Shown: positions 34,801-47,417, numbered from the stretch's first letter. The stretch is 64,000 nt of DNA from Ichthyophis bannanicus (GCA_033557465.1 CM066043.1:106816278-106880277); one strand, 5' to 3'. The notes: generated by a model not told the origin, from the sequence alone. Program-made: numbers and translations.

Positions 34801-37800
34801 AGACTTTTCCAAGATGCCAGAAGTTATAGACTGTGGAAGCTTCTCTTTGCTTTGAACTTTGAGAAAGGTGTGAGCTAAATCCAATTTCCATTCCCTTTCA
34901 GTCAAGAATCCCCAATAAAGAACATCCCCTTTGGGGAAGCCACAGAGAAGGATAGGATGGAAACTTTGACTCCTCCACTGCATCCAAAGAAGGTCAGAGA
35001 GTCCACTGAGGTACTGCTGGTAGGCAGCTGTCTGTCAGTTCTACCAGGCATGGGCCTGCATCACTTCAGATTGATGGGTGTTGAAAGTAGTTCAACAAGG
35101 TTATGTGTTAGAATTTAATAAATCAGTTTGACACCATTTAGGGCAGCCACTTGTTCTCTGCAAGAAAAATTATAGTGGAAGCCACCCAAAACTGATTAAT
35201 TAATCTGCTTTTTACTTAAAGGCACTGGGACCACTTTTCCCTTTATTGCAACTTCTCTATTTAGCTACCTTAACTTCCTAGTTTGCATAGTGTTCTTCAA
35301 AGATACATTATTCCGAACCATGTGCTGCTGTGTGACTGTTGTCTTTCCTCCAGTATCTAGTTTAAAAGCTGCTTGGTCTCCTTTTTAAAGGTTATTGCCA
35401 GCAGCCTGGTTCCACTCTAGTTTTGGTGGAGCCCATTGTGCCAGAAAAAGTGCCCTCTTACCCAGAATGTTGACTATCTATGAAACCGCATATTAAAGAG
35501 CTGGCTGGATCAATATTCTTTTTAGGGCGAATCTTGTGCATAGATTGAAGCCTATGCTAAATTCTGATGAATTTAGAACAACGATAGTTATTAGATTCAA
35601 TGTGATTGCAGTGGATTGGATTGGAGGAGTAGCCTAATGATTAGAGCAACAGCCTAGTACCTCAGAGATCAGGGTTCAATTCCCATTGGCACTCCTTGTG
35701 ACCTTGGGCAAGTAATTTTACCCTCCATTGCCTCGGAAGAAAAAGTCTGGCAATCTACTTCGGGTCATACCTTGCCAAAAAAAGTCAAGGGCTGCTGGGT
35801 GGCCAGGAGTCAGCATTGTCTTGACAGCATTTTTAAAAAATTCTTTATATTTAGGTCTCCTGCAACTACTATTAAAAGTCCTTGAGGTTGTTCAGAACAT
35901 GACGGTCTGTGTTTCACAGAAATCCCATGAGAAGTGCATCTTTCTCCTCATCTAAAAAGTTTGCACTGGTTGCCAGTTGCATGGAGGGTCAGGTATAAAA
36001 TACTAACAATGCTCCAAAGGGCGATGCCATCAATTATTTTAGTACTGTGTTAAAAATTTATAAGCCCCAGTGGACCTTTAAGATCAGAAGGCATTCAGCT
36101 TTAACCATTCCAGCTTTAACCATTCGGGCAGATTTATTTTGCCGAAAAGCACTGTAGAGTGGAACAGGCATCCAATCAAACTAAGAGGAATGAGCGATGT
36201 GAAATTATTTAGAATACAGGCTTTTCAACAACCTTTTTATTTGGTGAACTAGATAATATCTGCTCAGAGCAGTGTGCCTAAAGGCAGTATGATTGATTTG
36301 CTTGTATTGTCACATTGTCCTCTGGTTTATAATGTTGTCTAATATCTTCTGCAGATGTAGACTTGCATTCTGCCAGGAAGAGGCCTGCACCCACGCTGAA
36401 TGTGCATATAGTACCTCTGTTGATGTAAACCGTGGCAACAGCTTCTTTAAATTGCTTGGAGATCATCACCTTCAACACTACTTCCCCTTTTTTGACTTGC
36501 TGCTAAACAGTACAAATAACCTGTCTAACCTTCTGAAGGGTTATAGACTTTTAAGTATCTTGTCAGCATTCTTCAGATATCCAAGTGTGGTAAAGGACCA
36601 CTTCATCATACCGAGGTCCTTCTTTCTATTTGTTGATTTATTAAAAAGCATTTATAGTTTGCTTAAGTGGCTTAGAGTGATATTCATGATAAAAAACAAT
36701 TTTTAGAGTGACCATATGATCATCTCTACACTCCTTTTCTAGGCAGTGTTAAATGTACACAGGCTGGGAACACCGCTGTCTTGGGTGCTAGAGTAAGTAC
36801 AGCGGCCTTGGCTTGCTCATGCCCAGTTCAGTGAGCTTGGGTATTTCCCACTCATCTGGAATGGACTGAGAGAAACAAAAAGAGGTGAAATCTTATCCCT
36901 GCTCTTGCTCATCATTTTTAAAGTGCTAAGCGGCTTACCCAGCACTGTACAGATACGCTTAAGAGACAGTTCCTACTCTACAAAGCTTACAATCTCATCA
37001 AGACAGACATTACCATTAATTTTGTTTCTTGAAATTTTAATAGACCGGTCCAGGACTACCCAGGAAGACTGCAGCTCTGCGGATACAAACTGCAAGAGGA
37101 CAGTGCTGTCCTCCTCCACAGAGATTGAAAGAACCAGACAACAGGAGTTTGCTGCTTCTCAGAAAAGGAGGGGAGGCCTTTGGTCCTATTGCTTTAGGTG
37201 ATGCAGTGATACTCTCTGGCTGCATCATCCTTTGTGGGAATCCAATCAGCAAAGAAAGTTTTTCTCTGTCTCCATTTTCTGGTAATGGGGACACAACCCA
37301 TTCATCTAGACAGCTCTCCTAAAGCTTAAGGAAAGGAAATTAACGGGAAGTGTAAATTTCACCTTATTAGTAAATAGGCATCAGTATTGTCAGAGGCCTA
37401 TGCTAAATAACGCACATTAAATAGTAATACGGGGGAATAAATCTAGCCCTAAATTAGACACTGGAAGGTGAAGAGACTTGCCAAAGATCACAGAGTGCAT
37501 TAGTAGGAAGGCAGAATTAAAACCCCACTTCCAAATCCATTTTGCTAGATCAGTACAGACTAGTGGGTTATGTCCCCCTGCCAGCAGATGGTGAAACAGA
37601 GAAAAATTCCCGAAGCTTTGCAGCATCACCCTTGGTATAAAACCCATCCTCCAAGGGGAGCTTCAGTATTTTCTCTGTCTCAGCAGATGGTGGACTTCTC
37701 CTAGCTCCTGGCGTTTTCTGAGAAGAGATTTGGTGTCAGTATAGCTATCTTTGGCAGTTATGCACACTGTGGCCGACAGTTGTCTTTCCTTCACTTTCCA

Positions 37801-40800
37801 GAGCTGCTCCTGGTCAAGAGGACCACTAGAGCACCTCTGAAGGGAAGAGCTCCTGCTCATGAGGAGCAGTTGCAGCCTTTCATTCTGACTGTTCTGCAAG
37901 CAAGACTTCCTTTAACCAAGTTGGCAGTCACCTTTTGTTATTTTTCTAATTCCTTAAAGTTTGTTTAAAAAACAAAACCTTATTCAGGGCTGAGGAAGTT
38001 ATCGGGCAGTTTTTTCTTCTCCAGATCCTTCCTTCCTTCCTTCATCTGTTTTTTCCTCCTTCGAGAGCAGTGAGTGTTTTATTTCTTTCACAGTTCTCTT
38101 TTAAAGCAGTGTCCCGATCTTCTGACTGTGTGCGCCTCCTTTCTTTTTTCAATGTACTTAGTTTTCTGCGGTTGTCTTTCTCCTGCTTCTCTTCATGTAG
38201 TCAATCGGCGGCTGCTTCCCAGCTCTGTTTTGCTGTTTCCCATCATAATTTTTGTGCCGCAGCTGCCATTCTTTCTTCAGAGTGTTGATTGTTGGCTCCC
38301 CAGCTCTTCCTGTGACTTTTTTTCTTTTATCCTGTTATTGAAAAGCCTTCTTCCCTACAGCGCTGCTTGAGCTGTGGAAAGAAATGGAAGACTTTGACAG
38401 ATAGTTTGGGTTCTTCCCGTAGTTCTGATCCAAGGGAGTCCTTCTGCATCTGCAGGTCCTGGTTCCGGTAGCCCTTCCAGGTCTCTTGCTTTAGCTCTCT
38501 CTGGGTTACCTCAGGGTGATGCTAGATCTCAAGATGTCCTTCCTCTGGTTTTGTTGTCTGAGCAGCTTGCTCACCCTCTACAACTCTATGCAGACTTCAG
38601 CTGATGGTTCTGATCTCCAGTTTATGCAGCTATTCCATCAGGCCTGGGATATGTGGCACTCGGGGACTTCGGCTACTCTGACTGCCACTGATCCTCCATC
38701 TACAAAACATGCCCACTGAAGTTGGCTGGAACTTCTTTAAATCCGGCCAAGGATACCTCCTCTCCTCCAGGGGACTGGCGCACTGCAGGGGAAGACAGTG
38801 ATGGTACTTCAGTTGAACATTTTATCACTTCTGAGTTTGGCCAGGAAGAAGGAGAGCTCTCGCCATTGAAAGATGACCAGGAGTCTCGAGAAGACGGTCA
38901 GGATATCTGGTTATTCTGTAAGGAAGAGCTTCCTGCTCTCATTGCTCAAATTATGGAGGCTCTGCACCTCTCGGACTCTCAAGTGCAACAGCCTTCAGAT
39001 TCCTCTAAACCTAGGCAGTTCGCATTGTCTCTTGCAAGTTTGTTAACTGTAAACCGCACTGATACCGAAGAGCGCGGTATAAAAAAGCTTTAAATAATAA
39101 TAATAACCTCTGGTAGACCCCATCATTGTGGGCATCAGGAAACCCTCTAAGGCGTTTCCTTTTCCCTTGTAACTATAACAGATGGTTTCCTTAGAGTGGG
39201 ATTCTCCTGATGTGTCTCTACGTTCCACTCGTCACTTGCAGCGTGTTTACGTTTGGTCTTCAGATGATCTTGACAAGTGGTTGCGTTTCCCTAAAGTAGA
39301 TGCCCTGGTCACTGCAGCCACTAAACGCACAACCATTCCTGTGGAAGGCGGCACCTGCCCTCTGTGATCAGATGTATCGCAAGGTGGAGGGCCTCTTACC
39401 AAACACTTTCTCGTCATTGTCCTTGGCATTGCAGGCCTCTGTTTGCGGAGGTCTCACTGCACGTGCTGTGCTCTGATGGCTTCAGTCACTTCCGGATGAT
39501 CCAGCTTTACCTCGTTTAGAGTTGGTCACTGCCTTTCTTGCAGATGCCTTTTATGATCTCCTGCATTTATTTGCTCGGTCTGTGGGTGTTGCTACAGTGG
39601 CTTGGCATTGGCTGTGGCTGTCATTGGAATACAGATGCTGCTTCCATTTCGCCAAGCTTCCTTTCAAGGGCTGCCTTTTTGGTGAGGATTTGGAAAAACT
39701 TGTGAAGGATTTGGGGGAAGTCAAGCCTCAATGTCTGCCGGAGAATAAGTCCAAATCCAGTTTTCGTTGTCCTGCCATGTCATTGTCCACATCCTCTTCT
39801 TATAGAGTCTGCTTCAGAGATGTTTGTCGCTACCGGCCTGGCAAATCCGTTTTTTCTTTGAATAGGGCTGGTTCTAAGTCTCAGTCCTTTTGGGGTATGC
39901 GTTGCAACCGGGACAATTTCTCCTCATCCAACAAGTTTCTGGTTCTACCAAATCTTCCTGCTGACGGTTTCCAGGTCCAATCTAGGGTGTCTCCTGTGGG
40001 CGGATGCTTAAGATATTTTTCCCGCGAATAGACCCAGACAGCATTGGACACAGGGTTATGCTCTCAGCTTCACCGAGCCCAAGCCAAATCTTTTTCTCAT
40101 CTCTCCATGCAGTTCCACAGCCAAGGCAGCGGCTGTACGCATGACTCTCCACCACCTTCTTCAGCTCAATAAGGTATGCCCAGTTCCTCCCTCAGAAAGT
40201 GGTTCTGGTCACTATTTCATTTACTTTGTCATTCCCAAGAAGGATGGCTCCTTCTGTCTTATCCTGGACCTCAAGGGAGTCAATCGCTGTCTTCAGGTGC
40301 TACGGTTCTGGATGGAAACCTTCGGGACAGTCATTCAAGCTGTTTGGCCAAGCAAATTTCTCGTATCCCTGGACCTGGTGGAAGCATATTTTCACATTCC
40401 AATCCATCAAGATCATCAGCAATATTTACATTTTGCGGTTCTAGGTCAACATTATCAGTTTTGTGCCCTACCCTTTGGTCTTGCCACAGCTCCTTACACT
40501 TTCTCCAAGATGATGGTAGTAGTGGCAGCTTCCTTGCTGCGTCAAAAGTATTCGTGTTCATTCTTATCTAGACGATTGGCTGATCAGAGCAACGAGTTTC
40601 AAGGAGGCTACCTCTGCGGTCTCTCAGGTCTTCTCCTTTCTGGATCATCTCGGCTGCATGGAAAATTATGCCAAAAGCAATCTACGCCCAGTTCAGTCTC
40701 TGGAATTCCTTGGCGCTCGCGTCAACATGAGAGTAGGCTGCGTCTTCTTCTCTTACGACAGATGCAGGAAGCTTTGTGTTCAGGTCCATGCCTTCCAGCG

Positions 40801-43800
40801 CCTGGCAGCTCTTACTACCTGGGATTACCTACAATTCCTTGGCACCATGGCTTCTGTTTCCAACTTAGTCCCCTGAGTCTGTGCTCACACCATCCGCTTC
40901 AGTACTCTCTCCTGTCGTGCTGGTCCCCATCCACTCAGGACAATCAGATTAGTCTACCCCTTTCTTCAGTGGTTCACCGCAGTCTTCGCTGGTGGCTTTG
41001 TCCTCATTACTTTTTGAAGGGCGTTCCCTTGTAAATTCCGTGTTGGGTGGTGGTCACCACGGACGCCAGCCTTGCAGGTTGGGGAGTGTATGGCCAGGGA
41101 CAGGCAGCACAGGAATCTTGGGCCATTCAAGAAGCCTCTTGGACCATCAATCACCTTGAAGCCTGGGCTGTTCGTCTGGCGCTACTCTTCTTTCAATCCC
41201 ACCTCCAGGGTTAAGCAGTTCAAGTACTTTCCAACAATTCCATCACTGTGTGTTATCTCAACAGACAGGATAGGACAAAATATCCCAGAGTGGCCATGGA
41301 AATTAGTCTTCTGTTTCCCTGGTCAGAATCCAACCCCCTGGCTCTTTCTGCGCAGCACATTGCGGGATGGAGAACATTCAAGCAGATTTCTGGAGTCGTC
41401 ATTTCCTGGACCCCAATGAGTGGGAGCTAGCTCCGTGAATGTTTGCGAACATTGTGCGTCGATGGGGTCATCGGACTCTAGACCTAATGGCCACCTTTTC
41501 CAGTGCCAAGACATCAGTCTTTTTCAGTTGTTGAAAGGAACCAAACTCTCACTGCCTAGATGCTCTGGTTCAGACCTGGCCCTCGAACCAGCTTCTCTAC
41601 ATCTTTTCTCCTTGGCTGTTAATCGGCCATATACTCTGTTGGATAGAGTCATACTCTGGACGGATAGTGCTGGTGGCTGGCCCCGGATTGGCCAGGATGT
41701 CCATGATACGCCATTCTCCTTTGCCCCCTGCAGGAGGCACCCTTGTCCCTCGGTGTCCGGAGAGGTCTCCTGTTTCAGGAGCTGGTTCTCATAGACGACC
41801 CTCCTCCTTACTTGCTTATGGCTTGGCTATTGAGCGGCATCGCTTGCATTGCAAAGGTTACTCGCCGCAAGTAGAGGCCACTCTACTATGGTCTCAATGG
41901 TTTTCTAGCTCACGTGCCTATGTTCGGATCTGGTGTCTTTTTTTTTCTTGGTGTTCTAAGAGATCCCTCTCCCCTTGGTGAGTTGATATTCCAGACATTC
42001 TTGCCTTCCTTCATGACAGATTTGATAAGGGTCTCGCCTTTAATTCTTTCAAGGTGCATATTGCGGCCTTGACTTGCTTTCAGGGCCTCTCCATGGGCGG
42101 TCTCTTGTTCCTCATATAGACATTTCCCATTTTCTGAGGGGCATTCGCTCCCTGAGACCCCCCATTCGTCCAGCCGTCCCTTCTTGGGATCTGTTCTTAG
42201 TGCTTCACGTGCTCATCCATGCCCCGTTTGAGCAAAGATTTGATTCTCAAAACTGTTTTTCTTATAGCAGTCACTTTGGTACGGCACCTTTCAGAGCTGC
42301 AGGCGCTTTCTTGCCGGGATCCTTTTCTTTTTCCCCAGAAGGGTTACCATTCAAACAGTGCCCTCTTTTCTGCTTAAGGTCCTTTTGGATCATGTCAGCC
42401 AATCAGTTGTACTTCCTTCCTTTTTGAAGGAGCAGTCTTCAGGTGACAGCAGAGTCCTTCAACTGTTGGATGTTGATAGGGTGTTATGCCGTTACCTCAA
42501 ACTCACTAATATGTTTCGTCTCTCCGATCACCTTTTTGTCCTGGCTTCTGATCTATGAAAAGGAGCTGCTGCTTCCAAAGTGACCACTGAGTACTGGATC
42601 AAGCAGACCATTGAATCAGCTTATATTTTATTGAACAAACCTGTGCCCGTAGGTCTTCAGGCACATTCTACGTGAGCCCAGGCTACCTCCTGGGCAGAAT
42701 GCTCACGGTAGCTAGATATTTGCAGGGTGGCCACCTGATTCTTCCTCTCTACTTTTGCACGCCATTATCGCTTGGATATCCCAGCTCGAGCCTCTGTCTT
42801 GGCTGCAGCTGTTTCTTCCTGCCCTAGAGTGGTTTAGCTATGGTACTCCCCACCAGTCTGTACTGGCCTTGTTGTTGTACTGGCCTAGCAGGATGTATTT
42901 GGAAGAAGAAATTTTACTTACCGATAATTTCCTTTCCTGGAATCCTGCTAAATCAGTCCAGGACCCACCCCTCTAAACTGTTTAGTCTGTTGCCTAGCTA
43001 AGACTCTCTTTAGGTATCAGTGACATTGCTGTACTTCTCCATGTACATAACTTCCTTGGCCTGTGGGTCCTGTTTCACATTGTTCGATTTAGCTTGTTAT
43101 TATTATAAGAGTTATTTGTTTATGAATTCATTTTTGGTCTGAGTTTGTGCTTCTTTGGCTGTTTGAACTCCTGCTGCTTGTTATGGTTATACTGAAGCTC
43201 CCCTTGGGTAATGTCACAAAGCTTCGGGCATTTTTCTGTGTCTCACTATCTGCTGGCAGGGGGACACAACCCACTAGTAGGGACTGGTCTAGCAGGATTC
43301 AATGAAAGGAAATTATTGATAAATAAGATTTCCCCTTTCTGCAGCTGTTATCACTAGGCCTCCTGAAGGGGAGAGGCTGACAGAGGGGAAGAAGGAGGAT
43401 AAGGGGAGAAGAGAGATCTCCTTTGGTGTTGGGGGTAGGGGGTATGAAGTGATGGAAGAAAGGGTAGGGAACATCTCTTGGAGGGCAGGGAATGAAGATA
43501 CAGAGTTGCTAAAATTAGAATAAAAGAATAACCCTCTAGGACACTTCCAGGGAATTCTCTGAAAAGAATACAGAGGGCTGAATCAGATGTTCCTGCAGAT
43601 TATAACCATACCGGTGTTTTCAACGGCAGTTTATGGAAAAAGTCAACATGGGCAATGATAATTACAAGAGGCTGCGCTTTTGTGATGTTTGTGCTATGGC
43701 ATGCATTTCTTCTGTGGCAACTTTCCCTTCAAGCTGCGTGGGAGTCCTGCACCCATGCTGCTGCCAGTGGGGGAAGATAAGATGCTGCGGTATCACATTG

Positions 43801-45877
43801 CTAGTCACCTTCCTTCACTGGCAGCAGCATGGGCACGTTGCTCTATGATGCTGAAAAAATCGGGGTAATGGGGCAAGGGCTGTATGGGCAGCTGCATGCA
43901 GATGTACGTACCTTTCTCCCGGTGCTGCTTTAGTCACGGAAGGAGAGTGCATCCTCCTTTGCCTCTTGGGGCCTGACTAAAGCTTTGAACTGCTTACCTC
44001 TATGGTTTTCACAATGTGAATGACGCCACAGGCGGCAGAAGACAAGAATGAAGCCTGAGGCTAATGCACTCTCCTCTTGTATACTGGCCCAGATTGTCAC
44101 TGGGAAGATCAATATTCAAAGAGGGCAAGCTGTGGAAAGCAGGTTGAGAGGGAATGAACTGATGGAGGCATGTGAGCAGTTTAATTTGGGGAGGGGAGTA
44201 TTGACTGAGTGGGGAGATTTGGCAGCTCTGCCTCCCTGTCTCCCATTATAGGAGGGAGACTGTGGCTTGACCAGGTTTTGAACTAATATCCCAAAACAGC
44301 ATAGAATTTGTTGTTCTTGATTCTGCCCATTAAAAGCAGCCTTTCAGGTCCTAAAATGCATCAGGATAGGGTTTCAGAAATTCATGACTGGCCTAAAGTG
44401 TCCCTTCTGGAGCAGAATATCTTGGTACCTCTGAAGTAGTTCTAGTAACCCTAGTCCTCAAAAGCCTTGTCAGGTTATGAAATCTTCACAGATGGGTCTG
44501 GCCAAAGTTTGCAATACTAGTGATGGAAGAATGGGAGGGGAGATTGGGTCTACCCATGGGTAGGGTTGCCAACTGACTCCAGATGCACTCAACAGGCTTG
44601 ATCCAGTCCTTGATTTACTCCATTGCTTGTAGTTCTGATTTCTCCTTTGCAGTCATAAGAAAAGCAAGACTATAAGTCCCTGCAGGCAATGAGGTAAATC
44701 CAGGACTAAATTAAGCCTGTTGGGCACATCTTGAGCAAATTGACAACCCTACCTGGGAGGGATTTGAGGTGAGGAGGGGAGGAAGGAGAGGGGGAGTGGG
44801 CCTTTGCTGCTCTTGATCTCCATGGAGGGGGAAAGGAACAACTCTCCCTGGTAGGATCCAATTCGCCCATCTCAGTTCAAAGAGGCTGCTCCAGGCCTTG
44901 TTGTACTACCTGCTTACTCATCCCCTTATTGCATGTACAGAGATGTACTTTGGTTTATCTATGAAAGGCAGGAAACGCAGACCAATATATGCATCATTTG
45001 GATCAGCCTTTTTGGGTTTCCTAAGGTGCCTTAGCAACGCTGCTTTCCTTGGGGAATGGGGAGTAGCTCTCCGTGTGTTTTATTTTTTGATACACTTGTT
45101 CTTTCTCTTATTCCTTCCAGGTATTTCCAGTTCCTGAAGACACTCCTGTGTGCCTGTGTGCTTTCTGCCACCTTCTTTGGCTTTGTGTGGGCAGCAGACA
45201 CTGTGGCTCTGGTGCGCCACTTCCGCCGGAAGCGCCCAACATTTTGCCTCTTGTGCATCCTTCTTACCAGCTTCTGCATCTTGTATTTTGCTGAGAGCAC
45301 AGCTATTTTTCTCTTAGTGTACATCTTTCCTTTCTTGTGTGAGTATATAATGCCATCTTCCTGGGTCACTGAGAGACTGAGCCTCTGACAAGGTATTAAG
45401 AGATATGAGAAATTAGATTTTAGCAGCTGCCTTTTATATGAAAGATAGAACTTGCAGCTTTAGTTTGTACATCGTTGCCCCACTACATGGGTACCTACTG
45501 TCAGAGGAAGACTAATGTTAGTCCAGAGCACTCTCTGAGTTTCTCATCAATTCCTATTCTGCAGAGCTAAGGGACAAAATGTCACATAACTACACAAGTG
45601 AGGCAGATCTGAGCTAGGAGTCGCAGATCAGAGACAATATGAGCATCACATAAAGGGAAGGCACCCTAAGGCCCAGGAGGTAGTGTTCTAAGGCATAGTA
45701 AGGCGTGATTGATAGGCATCTCTCTCTCTGTCCCCAGTGATCATCGTCCATGCTTCCCTGCGCCTACGGAGCTTGCGGAACAAGATTGAGAACAGACTGG
45801 AAAACATTGGGCTGAAGCGGACACCCATGGGGATGCTGCTGGAGGCATTAGGACAAGAACAGGAAGCAGGATCCTGA
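31690..45877 (+). CDS. PRAF2: PRAF2, PRA1 domain family member 2 (complete, three exons)
   Basis: PRAF2 is a small PRA1-family membrane protein of the ER/Golgi, known in mammals to act as an ER gatekeeper for GPCR export and to bind Rab-pathway partners. The exons 31690-31865, 45121-45338 and 45738-45877 join with matching phases (2, then 1) into 177 codons plus stop; human PRAF2 is 178 residues. The N-terminus MDVQLPPLRTLDDFL and RWNNRVINNLLYYQ (residues 31-44) is the family signature. Two hydrophobic blocks lie at about residues 46-85 and 99-139, separated by a basic linker (RHFRRKRP). The C-terminus reads IGLKRTPMGMLLEALGQEQE then AGS; the final ALGQEQEAGS distinguishes PRAF2 from the paralogue ARL6IP5. 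Intron 1 is 13.3 kb and filled with transposons; intron 2 is 399 bp. Confidence 0.96.
31866..33129. other. PRAF2: PRAF2 intron 1, proximal part
   Basis: No exon-like sequence. Mostly unassigned; 32660-33070 (atattcaattttgg, ggatattcactgctgcatatctgg) looks like an old interspersed repeat. Confidence 0.4.
33130..33770 (-). mobile_element. L2/CR1-type LINE C-terminal remnant
   Basis: On the - strand: ALHWLPFRFQFRLLLLTYKC, then IHSFAPHYLPSLLTP, resembling the conserved HWLPvxxRIxFKilllTyK segment at the end of L2-type ORF2. Downstream is degraded. Confidence 0.5.
34300..34985 (-). mobile_element. Possible DIRS gag fragment (family D-like)
   Basis: On the - strand FPKGDVLYWGFLTEREWKLD resembles LPFKGCLFGEDLEKLVKDLG of the DIRS at about 39660. 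Broken frames; weak call. Confidence 0.3.
35630..35800 (+). mobile_element. tRNA-derived SINE
   Basis: Box A-like GTAGCCTAATGATTAGAGC, box B-like GGGTTCAATTCCC, then TGTGACCTTGGGCAAGTAAT and a ggcaatctacttcgg tail. Confidence 0.75.
35840..36255 (+). mobile_element. L2-type LINE 3' remnant
   Basis: CTGCQLHGGSGIKY-like and RNRHPIKLRGMSDVKLFRIQ-like readings (tggaacaggcatccaatcaa) fit the C-terminus of L2 ORF2; several stops. A 17-bp segment (agctttaaccattccag) is duplicated. Confidence 0.5.
36256..37540. other. PRAF2: PRAF2 intron 1, middle part
   Basis: No exon seen. 36910-37015 (gtgctaagcggcttacccag, actctacaaagcttacaatc) and 37440-37530 (agagacttgccaaagatcac) are SINE-like cores. Confidence 0.4.
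38720..40030 (+). pseudogene. DIRS family D gag-like region
   Basis: It reads EDGQDIWLFCKEELPALIAQ, VSLEWDSPDVSLRSTRHLQR, WLRFPKVDALVTAATKRTTI and LPFKGCLFGEDLEKLVKDLG in changing frames. The last block and the charged stretch after it mark the Gag C-terminus. The EELPALIAQ block recurs at about 50760 in another copy. Confidence 0.55.
39030..39107 (+). mobile_element. L2/SINE 3' tail insertion with (AAT)n end
   Basis: The tail gtaaaccgcactgataccga followed by agcgcggtataaaaaagct and (aat)n is the complement of tails at 8031 and 58500, and sits within gag. Confidence 0.65.
40141..40865 (+). pseudogene. DIRS family D reverse transcriptase
   Basis: IYFVIPKKDGSFCLILDLKG, SKFLVSLDLVEAYFHIPIHQ and FCALPFGLATAPYTFSKMMV are in one frame. 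The catalytic YLDDWLI (40565-40585) is intact but in the next frame, so there is one frameshift near 40550. SLEFLGARVNM follows. RNase H (TTDASLAGWG-like, about 41060) is beyond. Confidence 0.8.
41045..42838 (+). pseudogene. DIRS family D RNase H and tyrosine recombinase remnants
   Basis: RNase H: TDASLAGWGVYGQGQ-like at about 41058, then YLNRQDRTKYPRVAMEISLL. Recombinase: TEYWIKQTIESAYILLNKPV at about 42590 and TFARHYRLDIPARASV at about 42748, which carries the catalytic His-Tyr pair. Multiple stops. Confidence 0.65.
43336..44560. other. PRAF2: PRAF2 intron 1, distal part
   Basis: No exon. A 20-bp-arm hairpin lies at 43754-43836 (CCCATGCTGCTGCCAGTG and its complement). Confidence 0.4.
44561..44753. 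mobile_element. Palindromic MITE (hAT-like ends) close to PRAF2 exon 2
   Basis: Ends GTAGGGTTGCCAACTGACTC and ..AAATTGACAACCCTACC are inverted. The interior also pairs (AACAGGCTTGATCCAGTCCT with AGGACTAAATTAAGCCTGTT). No clear target-site duplication. Confidence 0.65.
45121..45338 (+). CDS. PRAF2: PRAF2 exon 2
   Basis: The acceptor TTCCTTCCAG ends at 45120 after a long pyrimidine tract, and the donor is TTGT/GTGAGTA. It encodes the rest of the first membrane hairpin (SATFFGFVWAAD), the basic loop RHFRRKRP and most of the second hairpin, ending YIFPFL. Confidence 0.95.
45738..45877 (+). CDS. PRAF2: PRAF2 exon 3
   Basis: The acceptor TCCCCAG ends at 45737. It reads LIIVHASLRLRSLRNKIENR, then LENIGLKRTPMGMLLEALGQ, EQEAGS and TGA at 45875-45877. 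The HASLRLR and GLKRTPMG blocks are diagnostic of the PRAF2/ARL6IP5 pair. Confidence 0.96.
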
Positions 45878-46340
45878 GATGGCAAAACTGGGGGGCATTA
45901 TCATGATCACATACTTCTATAAAAAGCCACAGATCTCTCCATTCATGCCAACCAGGAAAACATACTTAGCACTCACAAAGCTCCCTAAATATGGGCCGAG
46001 ATGTTTCTGAAATTCACAATTGAACCACAGGCTTCTCTGAAAGTTACAAGTGCCCCAATGACAGCCTTTCTAAATATCCAGGTTTCTACCTCTGTTCCCA
46101 ATCACATGCTTACTCAGACTCTCTTAAAGTTACAAGCTGTCCTCCGGGTAGGGTTGGTCTTCTCTGACAGTCCCAGCTCTCTTTCATGGACTTTCTAAAG
46201 TCCTTCAGTCCACTCACTGCCTGTATCCCAAAGATTCATTCTTAGGATGGTAAGGTACAGGGTCCATTTCTTATATCAGTATTACTTGCTTGAACACTTG
46301 ATGATTATTTTTTATTATGTTTAATAAAGTTTTAACAGAA
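45878..46340 (+). other. PRAF2: PRAF2 3' UTR
   Basis: Non-repetitive sequence follows the stop. The first good polyadenylation signal is AATAAA at 46323-46328, giving a 3' UTR of roughly 460 bases. A second AATAAA-type site lies near 46463. Confidence 0.6.
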
Positions 46341-47417
46341 TATGTTAAATGAAAACTTAATATGGCAAATAGTTGAAAATTTGTACAAAATATACACTGA
46401 CAAAAGAGACAGGAACAAAAACTGCATGTCTCCCAAGCTTCAAATGGGAAAGGTGTCAGTACAATAAAGTGAAAGTTGAACTACAGATTTCAAGAGAGAG
46501 GTTGAAGGTCAATCGATAATTCCCTCCCCCAATCATGGAGAACATCATTCTTTAATCCGTACTGATAGCTGCTCATATCTAACTTCTAATTGAGATGGCT
46601 CAAGAACCATGAACTGTCCTCTTGGATATCTAAGCAAACACCTCAAAAAACATTTACGGGGTTATTCTGTGCCACGAATAGCGGAGACGGACATCCGTCG
46701 TGCCTTCTCCCAGCCGCGACTAACTTCCCCGCCGATTGTGCGGGGAAGTTAGACGGGGGCGGTTGGTGGGTGGTCACCGGGCCGATTCCAATGTCGGCCC
46801 TGAATGTCCAGGGCTGGCAATATGTGCGGGGAAGTTATTCCACCTCTGAGGTGGAATAACTTTCCTGGACATTTTTAAGGTGTGTGCCTGGGGCGCGGAT
46901 GGGGCAGAAGGGGCCAAGGGACATTCCCTGCAGCCCAACCCTGGCCTTAGGGGGCCAGATTGGGGGTCAGGCTGTGGGGAATAAGCTGTTTTTGCCGGCG
47001 GCTGGCATCGTGGCTTTTAAATGGAGCTGCAGTGCCTTGGCAACCGGACGCCATGGCGCCGCGGCTCCATTTAAAAGCCCTGACTGAGCCGGGCTATTCA
47101 TGTATATGCAAGTCGGACTGAATCACAGTCTCGGCCGGACGTACAGAGGGGATCTACATGCAGGATGGAATCGGGCTTTTAAGGAATAATTCAGCTCCCA
47201 ATGCGACTACCCACTGCTTGATATATTATTGATGTTCTGTTAGCTACCTTGCTTGGTTCTTATCATTAAGGCAAGCTGCAAGTTTTATAAATTAAATAAG
47301 TAAAGGATTAAGAACATATCCAGATCTTTTGATCTGAGAACAACAGATCTCAGTTATGAAAAAATTGGCCTTCAATATCCAGTCACTGTTGGGTTCTAAT
47401 ACAAAATTCCATATTGT
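46341..47417. other. Sequence downstream of PRAF2
   Basis: No gene found. About 46655-47210 is GC-rich and looks like a MITE: it includes a palindrome at 47008-47083 (CTTTTAAATGGAGC and its complement) and ggttattctgtgccacgaat ends. Confidence 0.4.

Larger units (their letters stand above)
37541..43335 (+). mobile_element. DIRS-like retrotransposon copy 4 (family D), near full length, in PRAF2 intron 1
   Basis: The left end begins TTTGCTAGATCAGTACAGAC. The right end contains inverted ctagcaggattc segments at 42890-42960 and 43285-43335. Gag-like region about 38180-40030, RT from 40141, RNase H about 41045-41430, recombinase about 41760-42838. All frames are interrupted. A short L2-tail insertion lies at 39030-39107. 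The + orientation is that of PRAF2. Confidence 0.8.

Noticed and set aside
31690..45877. ARL6IP5 (PRAF3) as the identity of the PRA1 gene
   Set aside because: The C-terminus ALGQEQEAGS and N-terminal LPPLRTLDDF fit PRAF2; ARL6IP5 has a longer different tail.
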